Shown in pieces: positions 49,058-58,405 of a stretch of 64,000 nt of DNA. The stretch is taken from positions 248,001 to 312,000 of the forward strand of contig NZ_NKYF01000006.1 in assembly GCF_002262885.1 (NCBI RefSeq), written 5' to 3'. The notes under the pieces are model-generated. The model did not search any database. It worked only from the letters and a program-made list of their open reading frames with translations, and had not been told where the DNA came from. How positions within the stretch are numbered: position 1 is the first letter of the stretch; every line of letters begins with the position of its first letter. Origin of the DNA: Pseudonocardia sp. MH-G8 (GTDB lineage Bacteria > Actinomycetota > Actinomycetes > Mycobacteriales > Pseudonocardiaceae). The position numbers and the translations under genes are program-made.

Positions 49058-50722
49058 GTGTGGGATGCGCTCGTGTCCGTTCTGCAGGCGTTCGGGCTGA
49101 CCGGGCTCCTCGTCACCCTGGGGCTGGCCGTCCTCGCCCTGCTCACGCGGCTCTACGTGGGGCGCAGGCGGCTGGTGTGGGAGGAGGAGCTCAACACCAA
49201 GATCGGGATGGAGCCGTTCGGCCCGCACGACTCCTCGCCGGCGCTCGCGCAGTTCAACTCCGTCACGGTGCTGGTCGTCAAGTTCCGCAACGCCGGCTGG
49301 AGCACGATCCCCGAGACCGCCTACCGCACGTTGCCGCAGGTGTCGCTCGACGGCCGGTTCATCGTCGACTTCCGGGTCTCGCAGCCGTCGCTCATCGCGC
49401 TGGACAACGAGATCCAGTGGGGGATCGACTCCGGCGGCCGCGCCGACGAGGGCGCGGAGCGCACCGGCTGGGTCGTGTGCCCGAGCGGCCGCGACCAGGC
49501 GGAGGCACTCCGGCACGGCCTCGTCCGCACGGCATTGCGCCAGACCCTGCCGGACTCCCTCAACGACGCCGGAGCCGGCGGTCTCGACCCCGCCGCACGC
49601 GACCGGCGACGGGTCCTCATCCTCCCGCCGCTCACGATCCCGCCCGGCGGCCAGTTCCGGCTGGTCATCTGCTGCCGCGACGACGACCCGGGAAGCCGGA
49701 AGCGCGACTACACCGTCGACGGCGCCGTGGACAACGTGCTGCCCGCCGACCGGCGGATCGTGGAGCGGGGTCGCAAGCGCCGGATCGTCACGCTGACGCG
49801 GGCGCTGGTCGCCTCGGTCGTCGTGCTGGCGGTGGCGCTCGTGGTCGCGATCGCGGTGCCCCGCACCCCTCCCCCGTTCTGCGGATCCGGCCCTTTGACG
49901 GTCACCGGCTCCAGCGCGTTCGTCCCCGTCGTGGCGGAATCCGCCCGGCCCTACCTCGCCGCCTGCCCCGGCACCTCGGCCACCACCACCGTGTCGACGA
50001 GCCGTGAAGGCATCCGCTCCCTGCTCGCACCGGGCGCGGACAGGGACGCGACCCTCGCCCTGTCCGACGGTGTGGCGGACGACCCGAGCGGTCAGCTGCA
50101 ACGCCAGGCGATCGCCGTTCTGATCTACGCGGTCGTCGTCAACGACGATGCCGGCGTCGACCGGCTCTCGACCGCGCAGATCCGGTCGATCATGTCGGGC
50201 GCGGTGACGTCCTGGGACCAGCTCGGCGGCGCGCCGGTGCCCGTCCGGATCGTCGGCCGCGGCCCGGACTCGGGCAGCCGGGAGGCCTTCGAGCGCTACG
50301 TCCTGCAAGGCGGTGCCGAACCGCGCGAATCGTCCAACGACTGCCTGGAGCGCGACCGGGTGCCGAGCGATCCGGTCGTCCGCTGCGAGCGGGCCACCAC
50401 CGACGAGGTGCTGCGGCAGGTCGCCGCGGTGCCCGGGGCGATCGGCTACGCCGACGCCGAGGCCGCCGGCGCGTATCCCGGCCTGGTCGCGGCCTCGATC
50501 GACGGCGCCGAGGCCTCCCAGGGCAGTGCCCGCACCGGCTACCCGTTCTGGACGGTCGAGTACGCCTACACCTACGGGCGGCCGCGCCCCGGGGGCGTGC
50601 TGCAGCGGTTCCTCGAGCACCTGTCCGGCGACGCCACGGCCCGGCTGATCAGTGAGGCCGGTTACGAGCCGTGCGTGCTGTTCGACCGCAGCCTCGACCC
50701 GCTGTGCGTGGCCGATCGCTGA
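49058..50722 (+). CDS. Membrane-anchored PstS-like substrate-binding protein with an extra domain
   Basis: 554 residues from GTG 49058 (TTG 49049 is less well spaced from GGAG). Residues about 8-30 form a membrane helix. A soluble beta-rich domain (about 40-235) is followed by a second membrane helix (TRALVASVVVLAVALVVAIA), then a PBP-like domain with TVTGSSAFVPVVAESARPYL, STAQIRSIMSGAVTSWDQLG and GRGPDSGSREAFERYV, the phosphate-binding pattern of PstS. No pst transport genes are near. The unknown domain is predicted to be on the opposite side of the membrane from the PBP domain. Confidence 0.8.
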   Translation: MWDALVSVLQAFGLTGLLVTLGLAVLALLTRLYVGRRRLVWEEELNTKIGMEPFGPHDSSPALAQFNSVTVLVVKFRNAGWSTIPETAYRTLPQVSLDGRFIVDFRVSQPSLIALDNEIQWGIDSGGRADEGAERTGWVVCPSGRDQAEALRHGLVRTALRQTLPDSLNDAGAGGLDPAARDRRRVLILPPLTIPPGGQFRLVICCRDDDPGSRKRDYTVDGAVDNVLPADRRIVERGRKRRIVTLTRALVASVVVLAVALVVAIAVPRTPPPFCGSGPLTVTGSSAFVPVVAESARPYLAACPGTSATTTVSTSREGIRSLLAPGADRDATLALSDGVADDPSGQLQRQAIAVLIYAVVVNDDAGVDRLSTAQIRSIMSGAVTSWDQLGGAPVPVRIVGRGPDSGSREAFERYVLQGGAEPRESSNDCLERDRVPSDPVVRCERATTDEVLRQVAAVPGAIGYADAEAAGAYPGLVAASIDGAEASQGSARTGYPFWTVEYAYTYGRPRPGGVLQRFLEHLSGDATARLISEAGYEPCVLFDRSLDPLCVADR

Positions 50723-50738
50723 GCCAGGCGACCGCGGC

Positions 50739-50891
50739 CTACACCAGCTGCGTGAAGAACCGGATGATCGACTCGGCGCCGTTGCGGAGCAGCGTGCCGA
50801 TGTCCTGCACGGTGCCGGCGGCGCTGTCCGGGCTCACGAAGACCCAGAAGACGAGCAGTGCGATCACGAGGAGTCCGACGATTCTCTTCAC
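50739..50891 (-). CDS. Small single-pass membrane protein
   Basis: 50 residues from GTG 50891 (52 from 50897). One membrane helix (RIVGLLVIALLVFWVFV) is followed by a soluble segment SPDSAAGTVQDIGTLLRNGA and an amphipathic ESIIRFFTQLV end. I recall near-identical small proteins in related Pseudonocardiaceae, so it appears conserved. It sits between the PstS-like gene (convergent) and the MATE gene. Function unknown. Confidence 0.7.
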   Translation of the reverse strand: MKRIVGLLVIALLVFWVFVSPDSAAGTVQDIGTLLRNGAESIIRFFTQLV

Positions 50892-50971
50892 GTGCACCCG
50901 ATCCGTGGCCCGCAGGGTTGACGATGGCAGTTCCTGTTTACCGCACGTGGCCGCGCGGCAGGTACCGACAC

Positions 50972-52315
50972 TCAGGCGCGGACCGCGCCGGTGACGATCC
51001 ACCGGTCGCTGCGGGCACGCAACCCCACGGCCACGAGCCGGAGCAGCATGAACGCCGTGAGACCCGACCAGATGCCCGCAAGGCCCCACCCGAATGCCAG
51101 CGACGCCCAGATCGGGGGCAGGAACCCGATCACGGCCGCCGCCAGCGTGGACGTCCGCAGGAACGCCGCGTCCCCCGCGCCGAGCAGCACCCCGTCCAGG
51201 GCGAACACCACCCCGGCAACCGGCTGCATCGCGGCGAAGAACCACCAGGCGATCGGCACGACCGCCAGCACCGCGGGGTCGGGTGTGAACACCGGCGGCA
51301 GCACGGGGATCAGCGCCGCGAACAGCACCCCGAACCCGATGCCGAGCACCAGCCCGTAGCGGGCCACCTGGCCGGCGAGCGCCCGCGCCCGCTGCGCACC
51401 CCGATCGGGCGAGCCGAGCGCGGCGCCGACCAGCGCCTGGGCCGCGATCGCCACCGCGTCGAGCACGAGCGCCTGGAAGAACCACAGCTGCAGCACGATC
51501 TGGTGCGCGGCGGCTGTTGCGGCCCCGAACCGCGTGGCGACCGCGGCCGCCGACAGGAAGCACGCCTGGAAGGCGAGGCTGCGGGCGAGCAGGTCGCGCC
51601 CGAGGGCGAGCTGCGCGCGCAGCACCACCGGTGCCGGGCGCAGCGACACCGCCTCCGCCCGCGCCGCCCGTACCAGCGCGACGAGGAACAGCGTGGCGGC
51701 CACCGACTGTCCGGCGACGTTCGCGAAGGCCGACCCGACCAGGCCGAGGCCGGGCCACTCCCCCAGTCCGTGCACCAGCACGGGGCAGCACACCGCCGAC
51801 AGCACGTTGCCGGCGAGCACGATGCGCAGCGGCCGCGCGGTGTCCTGCACACCCCGCATCCAGCCGTTGCCGGCCAGCGTGACCAGCACCATCGGCGCCC
51901 CCCACAGGGCCACCCGCAGCCAGGACGTGGCGGCATCGGCGATCGCGCCGCCGTCACCGAGGACCTCCGCCACCGGCCGGGCCAGCAGCTGCCCCACCCC
52001 GAGCACGAGCAACCCGACGCCGAGAGCCAGCCAGGTGGCCTGCACGCCCTCGCCGACCGCGTCCCCGCTCCGGCCGGCGCCGTGCAACCGGGCCGCACGG
52101 GCCGTGGTGCCGTAGGACAGGAAGTTCAGCTGGCTGGTGACCTGGGCGAACACCACCGCGGCGACGGCCAGCCCTGCGAGTGACACCGCGCCGAGGCGCC
52201 CGACCACCGCGGTGTCGACGAGCAGGTAGAGCGGCTCGGCCGCCAGCACGGGCAGCGCGGGCGCGGCGAGCCGCAGCACCTCGCGCAGCGGCACCCGGTC
52301 GGACGCGGCCGTCAT
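50972..52315 (-). CDS. MATE family efflux transporter (DinF-like)
   Basis: 447 residues with about 12 membrane segments in two homologous halves. The first begins LAAPALPVLAAEPLYLLVDT, then AVVGRLGAVSLAGLAVA, the classic DinF-type MATE start. The second half has ATRFGAATAAAHQIVLQLWF. The gene overlaps the methyltransferase (ATGA). MATE transporters export drugs or metabolites using Na+ or H+. A dinF-like gene after nrnA is common in actinobacterial rbfA regions. Confidence 0.92.
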   Translation of the reverse strand: MTAASDRVPLREVLRLAAPALPVLAAEPLYLLVDTAVVGRLGAVSLAGLAVAAVVFAQVTSQLNFLSYGTTARAARLHGAGRSGDAVGEGVQATWLALGVGLLVLGVGQLLARPVAEVLGDGGAIADAATSWLRVALWGAPMVLVTLAGNGWMRGVQDTARPLRIVLAGNVLSAVCCPVLVHGLGEWPGLGLVGSAFANVAGQSVAATLFLVALVRAARAEAVSLRPAPVVLRAQLALGRDLLARSLAFQACFLSAAAVATRFGAATAAAHQIVLQLWFFQALVLDAVAIAAQALVGAALGSPDRGAQRARALAGQVARYGLVLGIGFGVLFAALIPVLPPVFTPDPAVLAVVPIAWWFFAAMQPVAGVVFALDGVLLGAGDAAFLRTSTLAAAVIGFLPPIWASLAFGWGLAGIWSGLTAFMLLRLVAVGLRARSDRWIVTGAVRA

Positions 52316-52944
52316 CCCCGTGGCGCGAGCGGCCGCCGGCACACGTAGACGAACGCGGGTGGCAGGTTGCGCCACACCGTGGCGGTGACCTGCACCTCCT
52401 CGAAGGTGGAGCGCAGGGTCCGGCGGAACCGGCGGGCGGCGGAGAGGGTCATCCCGTGCAGGTAGGCGAACGTGGTGAACGCGCCGGTGTCGCCGATGGC
52501 GTGGCTGATCTCGCTCAGCAGGCGCGTCTGCGTGGCGTCGTCGAACAGGGCCCAGGGCAGCCCGCAGATGATGGCGTCGGCCCGCGGGATGCCGCGCTCG
52601 GCCAGCAGGTCCCCGAGGTCGGCGGCGTTGCCCGGCACGACCTCGAGGTTCGGGCGGGTGCGGCGCAGGTAGCCGACCATGTCCGGGTCCAGCTCCACGG
52701 CGAGGTGCCGGGCGTCCGGGGGCAGCTTCTCGGCGATCACGGCACTCACCGCTCCCGTGCCGGGGCCCAGCTCCACCACCACCGGCTTCCCCGTGCGCGG
52801 CACCACCGACGCGAGTACCGCGCCCAGCCGGGGCGAGCTCGGCGCGACCGCACCCATCGTCGCCGGGCGCCGGACCGCCGCCGCGAGGAAGGCCCGGCGC
52901 GCGGACCGCCCGTCGGCTCCGGTGGCCGGGGTGTCGGACGTCAT
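52312..52944 (-). CDS. Class I SAM-dependent methyltransferase (phospholipid methyltransferase-like)
   Basis: 210 residues from ATG 52944 with GGAGGG upstream. The SAM-binding motif is VVELGPGTGAVSAV, followed by AVELDPDM and a catalytic-site-like IICGLPWALFDDATQ. The pattern resembles PmtA-type phospholipid N-methyltransferases and rRNA adenine dimethylase-related enzymes. An inserted helix near FAYLHGMTLSAARRF is typical of the former. It overlaps the MATE gene. Confidence 0.85.
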   Translation of the reverse strand: MTSDTPATGADGRSARRAFLAAAVRRPATMGAVAPSSPRLGAVLASVVPRTGKPVVVELGPGTGAVSAVIAEKLPPDARHLAVELDPDMVGYLRRTRPNLEVVPGNAADLGDLLAERGIPRADAIICGLPWALFDDATQTRLLSEISHAIGDTGAFTTFAYLHGMTLSAARRFRRTLRSTFEEVQVTATVWRNLPPAFVYVCRRPLAPRG

Positions 52945-53042
52945 CGAATGCCCTCCGCTCGTCACGGCGCCACCGTATCGGGCGGGCCCGACCGGTCGGC
53001 CGGTCATGTTCTGCAGCCGCTGCACGTGCGTAGCCCTCGCCA

Positions 53043-54047
53043 CTAGACGAGAGCCGCGCGGATCCCCGCGAGGACCTCCTGCTCGGTGCCCTCCCGCGTG
53101 AACCCGGCAGCGGCGCGGTGCCCACCGCCGCCGAGCGCGGTGGCCGCGGCGGCGACGTCGACCCTGCCCGTCGAACGCAGCGAGACCACGAACCGGGCCG
53201 GTGCGACCTGCTTGAGGACCGCCGCGACCTCGGCCTCCTGCGCGGTGCGCAGGACGTCGACGACGCTGTCGATCTCCTCGGGCCGGAAGCGCCGGACGTC
53301 CTCCAGCGGGATCGTGGTGTGCACCAGACCCGTGGGCTCGAGCACCGCCCGCCCGAGCGCGGCCGACAGCCCCGCGAACCAGGCGAACGGGTGCTCGTCC
53401 ATCAGCGCCCGCGCCAGGACGGCCGGCTGCGCGCCGGCCTCCACCAGCTCGGCGGCCAGCCGGTGCGCGTCGGCGCCCGCGGTCCGGAAACCCCGCGTGT
53501 CGGTGACGAGCCCGGCGTAGAGGCAGCGGGCGACGTCGGCGTCGAGCCGCGCACCCATCTCGACGAGCACCCGGTGCGCGAGCACCACCGTGGCCTCCGC
53601 GGCCGGATCCAGCACCTGGATCTCACCGAAGCCGGGGTTGGTGCCGTGGTGGTCGAGCATGACGGTGCAGCCGGCGGTGTCCAGCAGCCGGGCCAGCGAC
53701 CCGAGCCGGGCGGGCTCCGCCGCGTCACAGGAGACCAACACCTCCGGGGCGGCCGAGACCGCGTCCGGGGCGACCACGAGGCCCAGCACGTCGAGCGCGG
53801 CCAACGACTCCGGCACCCGGTCCGGGCTCGCGAAGGACACCTCGACTTCTGCGCCCCGGCGGCGCAGGGCGATGCCGAGCGCCAGCGCGCTGCCCAGCGC
53901 GTCGGCGTCCGGGTCGACGTGCGCGAGCAACGTGACCTGCGTGGCGCCGACGAGGACCTCGGCGGCGTCGGACACCCTGCGCGCCAGGGCGCGGTCGGCC
54001 TCGAGCACGGCCAAGGCGCGCTGCATCGCGGGGTCCGGCTCGCTCAC
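53043..54047 (-). CDS. nrnA: DHH/DHHA1 phosphoesterase, NrnA-type oligoribonuclease/pAp phosphatase
   Basis: 334 residues from a GTG that overlaps rbfA's stop (GTGA). The DHH domain has HVDPDADALGSALALG and VMLDHHGTNPGFG with the manganese-binding aspartates and histidines. The DHHA1 domain ends GGGGHRAAAGF. NrnA degrades short RNAs and 3'-phosphoadenosine-5'-phosphate. The position after rbfA is conserved in actinobacteria. Confidence 0.94.
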   Translation of the reverse strand: MSEPDPAMQRALAVLEADRALARRVSDAAEVLVGATQVTLLAHVDPDADALGSALALGIALRRRGAEVEVSFASPDRVPESLAALDVLGLVVAPDAVSAAPEVLVSCDAAEPARLGSLARLLDTAGCTVMLDHHGTNPGFGEIQVLDPAAEATVVLAHRVLVEMGARLDADVARCLYAGLVTDTRGFRTAGADAHRLAAELVEAGAQPAVLARALMDEHPFAWFAGLSAALGRAVLEPTGLVHTTIPLEDVRRFRPEEIDSVVDVLRTAQEAEVAAVLKQVAPARFVVSLRSTGRVDVAAAATALGGGGHRAAAGFTREGTEQEVLAGIRAALV

Positions 54048-54499
54048 GTCTCGTCGGCCTCGTCGCGCTCCCGCGGTGCGCGGTACGGATCCGGGTCTCC
54101 CGCCGGGTGGGCGCCGGCCGCCAGCCGGGCCACCTCGGCGTCCGACTCCCGGGTGCGCGCGAGGAGCTCCTCCATGCGGCGGGCCTCGTCGGGCACCACG
54201 TCGGGCACGAACGCCAGCGAGGGCGTGTGCCGGATCCCGGTGCCCGCTCCCACCAACGAACGCAGGACACCGGTGGCGCTGGCCAGGGCAGCCGCCGCAC
54301 CGGCGCTGTCGGGGTCGGCGTCGACGGTCTCGCCGAGCACCGTGTAGTAGACGGTGGCCTCGCGCAGGTCCCCGGTGACCCGGGTGGCGGTGATGGTCAC
54401 CATCTTCAGGCGCGGGTCCTTCACCTCGTGTTCCAAGGCAGCCGCCACGATCTGCGTGATCCGCTTGGACAGCCGCCGCGCGCGGGCCTGGTCCACCAT
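54044..54499 (-). CDS. rbfA: Ribosome-binding factor A
   Basis: 151 residues. Its N-terminus ARARRLSKRITQIVAAALEH, then EVKDPRLKMVTITATRVTGD and LREATVYYTVLG are the RbfA KH-fold signature. An acidic, proline-rich C-terminal tail (about 25 residues) follows. It matures the 16S rRNA 5' end and the 30S subunit. AGGAGAGG precedes the ATG. It is coupled to nrnA downstream by GTGA overlap and follows ylxP. Confidence 0.95.
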   Translation of the reverse strand: MVDQARARRLSKRITQIVAAALEHEVKDPRLKMVTITATRVTGDLREATVYYTVLGETVDADPDSAGAAAALASATGVLRSLVGAGTGIRHTPSLAFVPDVVPDEARRMEELLARTRESDAEVARLAAGAHPAGDPDPYRAPRERDEADET

Positions 54500-54512
54500 C
54501 TCGCCTCTCCTC

Positions 54513-54809
54513 TTACTCGTCCTCGGGACCCAGCATGCGCTGCCGGGCCGAGAGGAGCTCGAGCTCGGGGCGGGCGGCGACGAGCCGCTCGCACCGCTCG
54601 AGCACCTCTGTGACGTGCCGGGACTCGGCCGCGACGCAGCTGACCCCGAGCAGCGCACGCCGGTGCAGGTCGAGGTGGCCCGCCTCGGCGACAGCCACCT
54701 CGAACTTGCGGCGCAGCTCGGCCAGCACGGGCCGGACGACCGACCGCTTCTGTTTGAGGGAGTGGACGTCCCCGAGGAGGACGTCCAGCTCCAGAGCTCC
54801 CACGAACAT
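54513..54809 (-). CDS. DUF503 family protein (YlxP-like)
   Basis: 98 residues with the DUF503 start FVGALELDVLLGDVHSLKQK and the conserved central RRKFEVAVAEAGHLDLHRRA. Encoded between infB and rbfA as in most Gram-positive bacteria, where the homologue ylxP has been linked to rRNA maturation. It starts 52 bases after the infB stop. No special regulation is visible. Confidence 0.9.
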   Translation of the reverse strand: MFVGALELDVLLGDVHSLKQKRSVVRPVLAELRRKFEVAVAEAGHLDLHRRALLGVSCVAAESRHVTEVLERCERLVAARPELELLSARQRMLGPEDE

Positions 54810-54861
54810 GGCTACCCGACGCGGCGGGGGCCGGCCGTTCCCGGCCGGCCCCCGCGTTGCG

Positions 54862-57800
54862 TCAGCTCCTCGGCTTCTCGCGCATCTCGAACGTCTCGAT
54901 GACGTCGCCCTGCTTGATGTCGTTGAAGTTGCCGAGCGTGAGACCGCACTCGAAGCCCTCGCGGACCTCGACCACGTCGTCCTTCACCCGTCGCAGCGAG
55001 CTGATCGACAGGTTGTCCGCCACCACCACGCTGTCGCGCAGCAGGCGTGCCCGGGCGTTGCGCCGGATCACACCGCCCATCACGAGGCAACCGGCGATCG
55101 TGCCGAACCGCGACGACCGGAAGACCTCGCGGATCTCCGCGGTGCCGAGCCCGACCTCCTCGTACTCCGGCTTGAGCATGCCCTTGAGCGCCTGCTCGAT
55201 CTCCTCGATGGCCTGGTAGATCACGGAGTAGTACCGGATCTCCACGCCCTCGCGGTTGGCGAGCTCCGTGGCCTTGCCCTCGGCCCGGACGTTGAAGCCC
55301 AGGACGATGACGTTGTCGGCGATGGCGAGGTTGATGTCGCCTTCGGTGATGCCACCGACTCCGCGGTGGATCACGCGGAGCTCGACGTCCTCACCCACGT
55401 CCAGCTGCATCAACGCGTCTTCGAGGGCCTCGACCGTACCCGAGTTGTCGCCCTTGATGATCAGGTTGAGCTGGTTGGTCTCCTTGAGCGCTGCGTCCAG
55501 GTCCTCGAGGCTGACCCGCTTGCGACGCGACGCCAGCTCGGCGTTGCGCTCGCGGGCCCGGCGCCGGTCGGCGATCTGGCGCGCCACCCGGTCCTCGTCG
55601 ACGACGAGGAACGTGTCGCCCGCGCCGGGCACCGAGGTGAACCCGATGACCTGCACGGGACGCGAGGGGTAGGCCTCGATGATGTCGCCGCCGTGCTCGT
55701 CGAACATCCGCCGGACGCGCCCGGAGGCATCGCCCGCGACGATCGAGTCACCGATGCGCAGCGTGCCGCGCTGCACCAGCACCGTGGCCACCGGACCACG
55801 GCCACGGTCGAGGTGAGCCTCGATCGCGACGCCCTGGGCCTCCATGTCGGGGTTGGCCCGCAGGTCCAGCGAAGCGTCCGCGGTGAGCAGGATCGCCTCG
55901 AGCAGCTTGTCGATGTTGACGTTCTCGCGTGCCGAGATCTCGACGAACATCGTGTCGCCGCCGTACTCCTCGGCGACCAGGTTGTACTCGGTGAGCTGCT
56001 GGCGGATCTTGTCGGGGTTCGCCCCCTCCTTGTCGATCTTGTTGATCGCGACCACGACCGGCACGTCGGCTGCCTGGGCGTGGTTGACCGCCTCCACCGT
56101 CTGCGGCATGACGCCGTCGTCGGCGGCCACCACGATCACCGCGATGTCCGTGGACTTCGCGCCTCGGGCACGCATGGCGGTGAACGCCTCGTGGCCCGGG
56201 GTGTCGATGAAGGTGATCGGGCGCTCGTAGCCATCGAGCTCCGTGACGACCTGGTAGGCACCGATGTGCTGGGTGATGCCGCCTGCCTCACCCTCCATGA
56301 CGTTCGCCTTGCGGATGGTGTCGAGCAGGCGCGTCTTGCCGTGGTCGACGTGACCCATGACCGTGACGACCGGCGGCCGGATGACCAGGTCCTCGTCGCC
56401 GCCCGCGTCCTCGCCGTAGGAGATGGAGAAGCTGTCGAGCAGCTCGCGGTCCTCCTCCTCGGGGCTGACGACCTGGACGACGTAGTTCATCTCGCTGCCG
56501 AGCAGCTCGAGGATCTCGTCGGACACCGACTGCGTGGACGTGACCATCTCGTTGAGGTGGAACAGCACCTGCACCAGCGAGGCCGGGTTGGCGCCGATCT
56601 TGTCAGCGAAGTCGGTGAGCGAGGCGCCGCGCGGGAGCTTGATCGTCTCGCCCTGGCCCTTCGGCAGGCGGACGCCGCCGACCGAGGGGGCCTGCATCGA
56701 GTCGAACTCCTGGCGCTTCTGCCGCTTCGACTTGCGACCCCTGCGCGCCGGTCCACCGGGACGGCCGAACGCACCCGCGGCACCGCCGCGACCACGACCG
56801 CCACCACCGGGACGGCCACCGCCACCACCGGGACGGAAACCACCGGCCGGCGGGCCACCGCCACCGGGACGGAAACCGCCGCCACCGCCGCCGGGACGAC
56901 CACCGGGACCGCCCGGGCGACCGCCCGGACCACCGGGACCGCCGGGACGACCACCGGGACCGCCGCGACCCCCACCGGGGCCTCCGGGACGGCCACCGGC
57001 CGGGCGCGCCGGCATCATGCCGGGGTTCGGACGCGGAGGCATGTTGCCGGGCGACGGCGGACGCGGGCCACCACGACCGGCCTCACCGCCGGGACGGGGA
57101 CCACCGGGACGGGGACCACCGGGGCGCGGACCGCCCTGGCCCTGGCCCTGGCCCTGCCCCTGGCCACCTTGACCACCCTGACCGGGTGCCTGCCCACCAC
57201 CGGGCGGGGCGGGACGTGGCGCCGCCGGGCGCGGCGGGGCGCCCGAGCCGACACCGAACGGGTTGTTGCCCACCCGCGGGGTGCGGGGACCCGGACGCGG
57301 AGCGGACGGACGCGGCGGGACGACCCCGGCGTCGGCCGCTGCGGCCGCAGGCTGCTGCGGTTCCGGGGTGGGCGCGGGGCGCGGACCCGGACGCGGGCCG
57401 GGGCGCTGCTGCGCCGGGGCGGCCGGGCTCTGCGCCGCGGGCCGCTCGGGCTCGCCGGCCGGCGGTGCCTGACGCCGGGGCTCCGGCCGGGGCTCCGGCT
57501 GGGCGGGCTCCTGACGCGCAGGCGCCGGACCCGGACGCGGACCCGGGCGCGGGCCGCTGGGACGTGGACCGTCGGCCGGGGACGGGCGCTCCTGCTCCCG
57601 GGGCGGGCCCGGAACCGCACCACCGGACGGCGGGGACGGGCGGGACGGGACGGCGCCCGGGGTGGGTGCACCACCCGGACGCGGACGGCCCCCGCCGGAC
57701 CGGCGGCCACCGGAGTCGCCGCCACCCGCGAGGGACTCGCGGAGCTTGCGGGCGACCGGGGCCTCGACGGTCGAGGACGGGGACTTCACGTACTCACCCA

Positions 57801-57882
57801 GATCCTGCAACTTGCTCAGGACCTGCTTACTGCTGACGCCGAGCTCTTTCGCGAGCTCGTGCACGCGGGCCTTGCCTGCCAC
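54862..57882 (-). CDS. infB: Translation initiation factor IF-2
   Basis: 1,006 residues. The N-terminal helix-bundle (ARVHELAKELGVSSKQVLSK) is followed by about 370 residues of proline/glycine/arginine repeats typical of actinobacterial IF-2. The GTPase G1 motif VMGHVDHGKTR is near residue 510, with DTPGHEAF, then NKIDKEG. IF-2 C domains follow, ending at KQGDVIETFEMREKPRS. It delivers initiator tRNA to the 30S subunit. It lies 92 bases downstream of the ylxR stop. Confidence 0.97.
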   Translation of the reverse strand: MAGKARVHELAKELGVSSKQVLSKLQDLGEYVKSPSSTVEAPVARKLRESLAGGGDSGGRRSGGGRPRPGGAPTPGAVPSRPSPPSGGAVPGPPREQERPSPADGPRPSGPRPGPRPGPAPARQEPAQPEPRPEPRRQAPPAGEPERPAAQSPAAPAQQRPGPRPGPRPAPTPEPQQPAAAAADAGVVPPRPSAPRPGPRTPRVGNNPFGVGSGAPPRPAAPRPAPPGGGQAPGQGGQGGQGQGQGQGQGGPRPGGPRPGGPRPGGEAGRGGPRPPSPGNMPPRPNPGMMPARPAGGRPGGPGGGRGGPGGRPGGPGGPGGRPGGPGGRPGGGGGGFRPGGGGPPAGGFRPGGGGGRPGGGGRGRGGAAGAFGRPGGPARRGRKSKRQKRQEFDSMQAPSVGGVRLPKGQGETIKLPRGASLTDFADKIGANPASLVQVLFHLNEMVTSTQSVSDEILELLGSEMNYVVQVVSPEEEDRELLDSFSISYGEDAGGDEDLVIRPPVVTVMGHVDHGKTRLLDTIRKANVMEGEAGGITQHIGAYQVVTELDGYERPITFIDTPGHEAFTAMRARGAKSTDIAVIVVAADDGVMPQTVEAVNHAQAADVPVVVAINKIDKEGANPDKIRQQLTEYNLVAEEYGGDTMFVEISARENVNIDKLLEAILLTADASLDLRANPDMEAQGVAIEAHLDRGRGPVATVLVQRGTLRIGDSIVAGDASGRVRRMFDEHGGDIIEAYPSRPVQVIGFTSVPGAGDTFLVVDEDRVARQIADRRRARERNAELASRRKRVSLEDLDAALKETNQLNLIIKGDNSGTVEALEDALMQLDVGEDVELRVIHRGVGGITEGDINLAIADNVIVLGFNVRAEGKATELANREGVEIRYYSVIYQAIEEIEQALKGMLKPEYEEVGLGTAEIREVFRSSRFGTIAGCLVMGGVIRRNARARLLRDSVVVADNLSISSLRRVKDDVVEVREGFECGLTLGNFNDIKQGDVIETFEMREKPRS

Positions 57883-57974
57883 TGCACTCCTTGTTTCCGG
57901 AGGCCGGGCGGCGGTCCCGCTCGACCTCGAACCTAGTGTCGAAGCACGTTCATGGTGCGATCTTCACGACTGGC

Positions 57975-58289
57975 TCATGACGGGTCGACCTTGCTTCCTG
58001 GTGTGCCGGACCCGGGTGTCTCCCGGGATCCGTCCGTGCTCATTGCCGTGATGTGGGCCCGTACCGGCGCGGTCTCCAGCGGACCCGGGACGCGCAGCGC
58101 CCGCGGGAACGCCGAGCGACGCTCGGCACGGTCCAGGCACTCCGGGGCGGGGTGCAGCCATGCACCGCGCCCGGGGAGCCGGCGCCGCAGGTCCGGGGTG
58201 AGCACCCCGTTCACCGCGACGACCCGCAACAGACCGTCGGCCACAGCCCGGCTCCGGCATCCGACGCACGTTCTGACTGGTCCCGCCAC
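57975..58289 (-). CDS. ylxR: YlxR (DUF448) family RNA-binding protein
   Basis: 104 residues from GTG 58289. The conserved start RTCVGCRSRAVADGLLRVVA and GRGAWLHPAPECLDRA match YlxR/DUF448. The C-terminal 30 residues are polar and less conserved. The family member RnpM binds RNase P RNA in Bacillus and Thermotoga. Location between nusA and infB is the canonical one. The start lacks a strong ribosome binding site; the chosen GTG gives the usual N-terminus. Confidence 0.88.
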   Translation of the reverse strand: MAGPVRTCVGCRSRAVADGLLRVVAVNGVLTPDLRRRLPGRGAWLHPAPECLDRAERRSAFPRALRVPGPLETAPVRAHITAMSTDGSRETPGSGTPGSKVDPS

Positions 58290-58405
58290 GGATCGTTGAT
58301 CCGTTGCGGGAGTCGGTCGAGCGACGGCCGAACCCGAACGGTGGACCGGTCTGGAGTGTAGCGCAGCCCCCACGCCCACTTCCCCCTCGCGGTGCGCTCG
58401 CCTGC

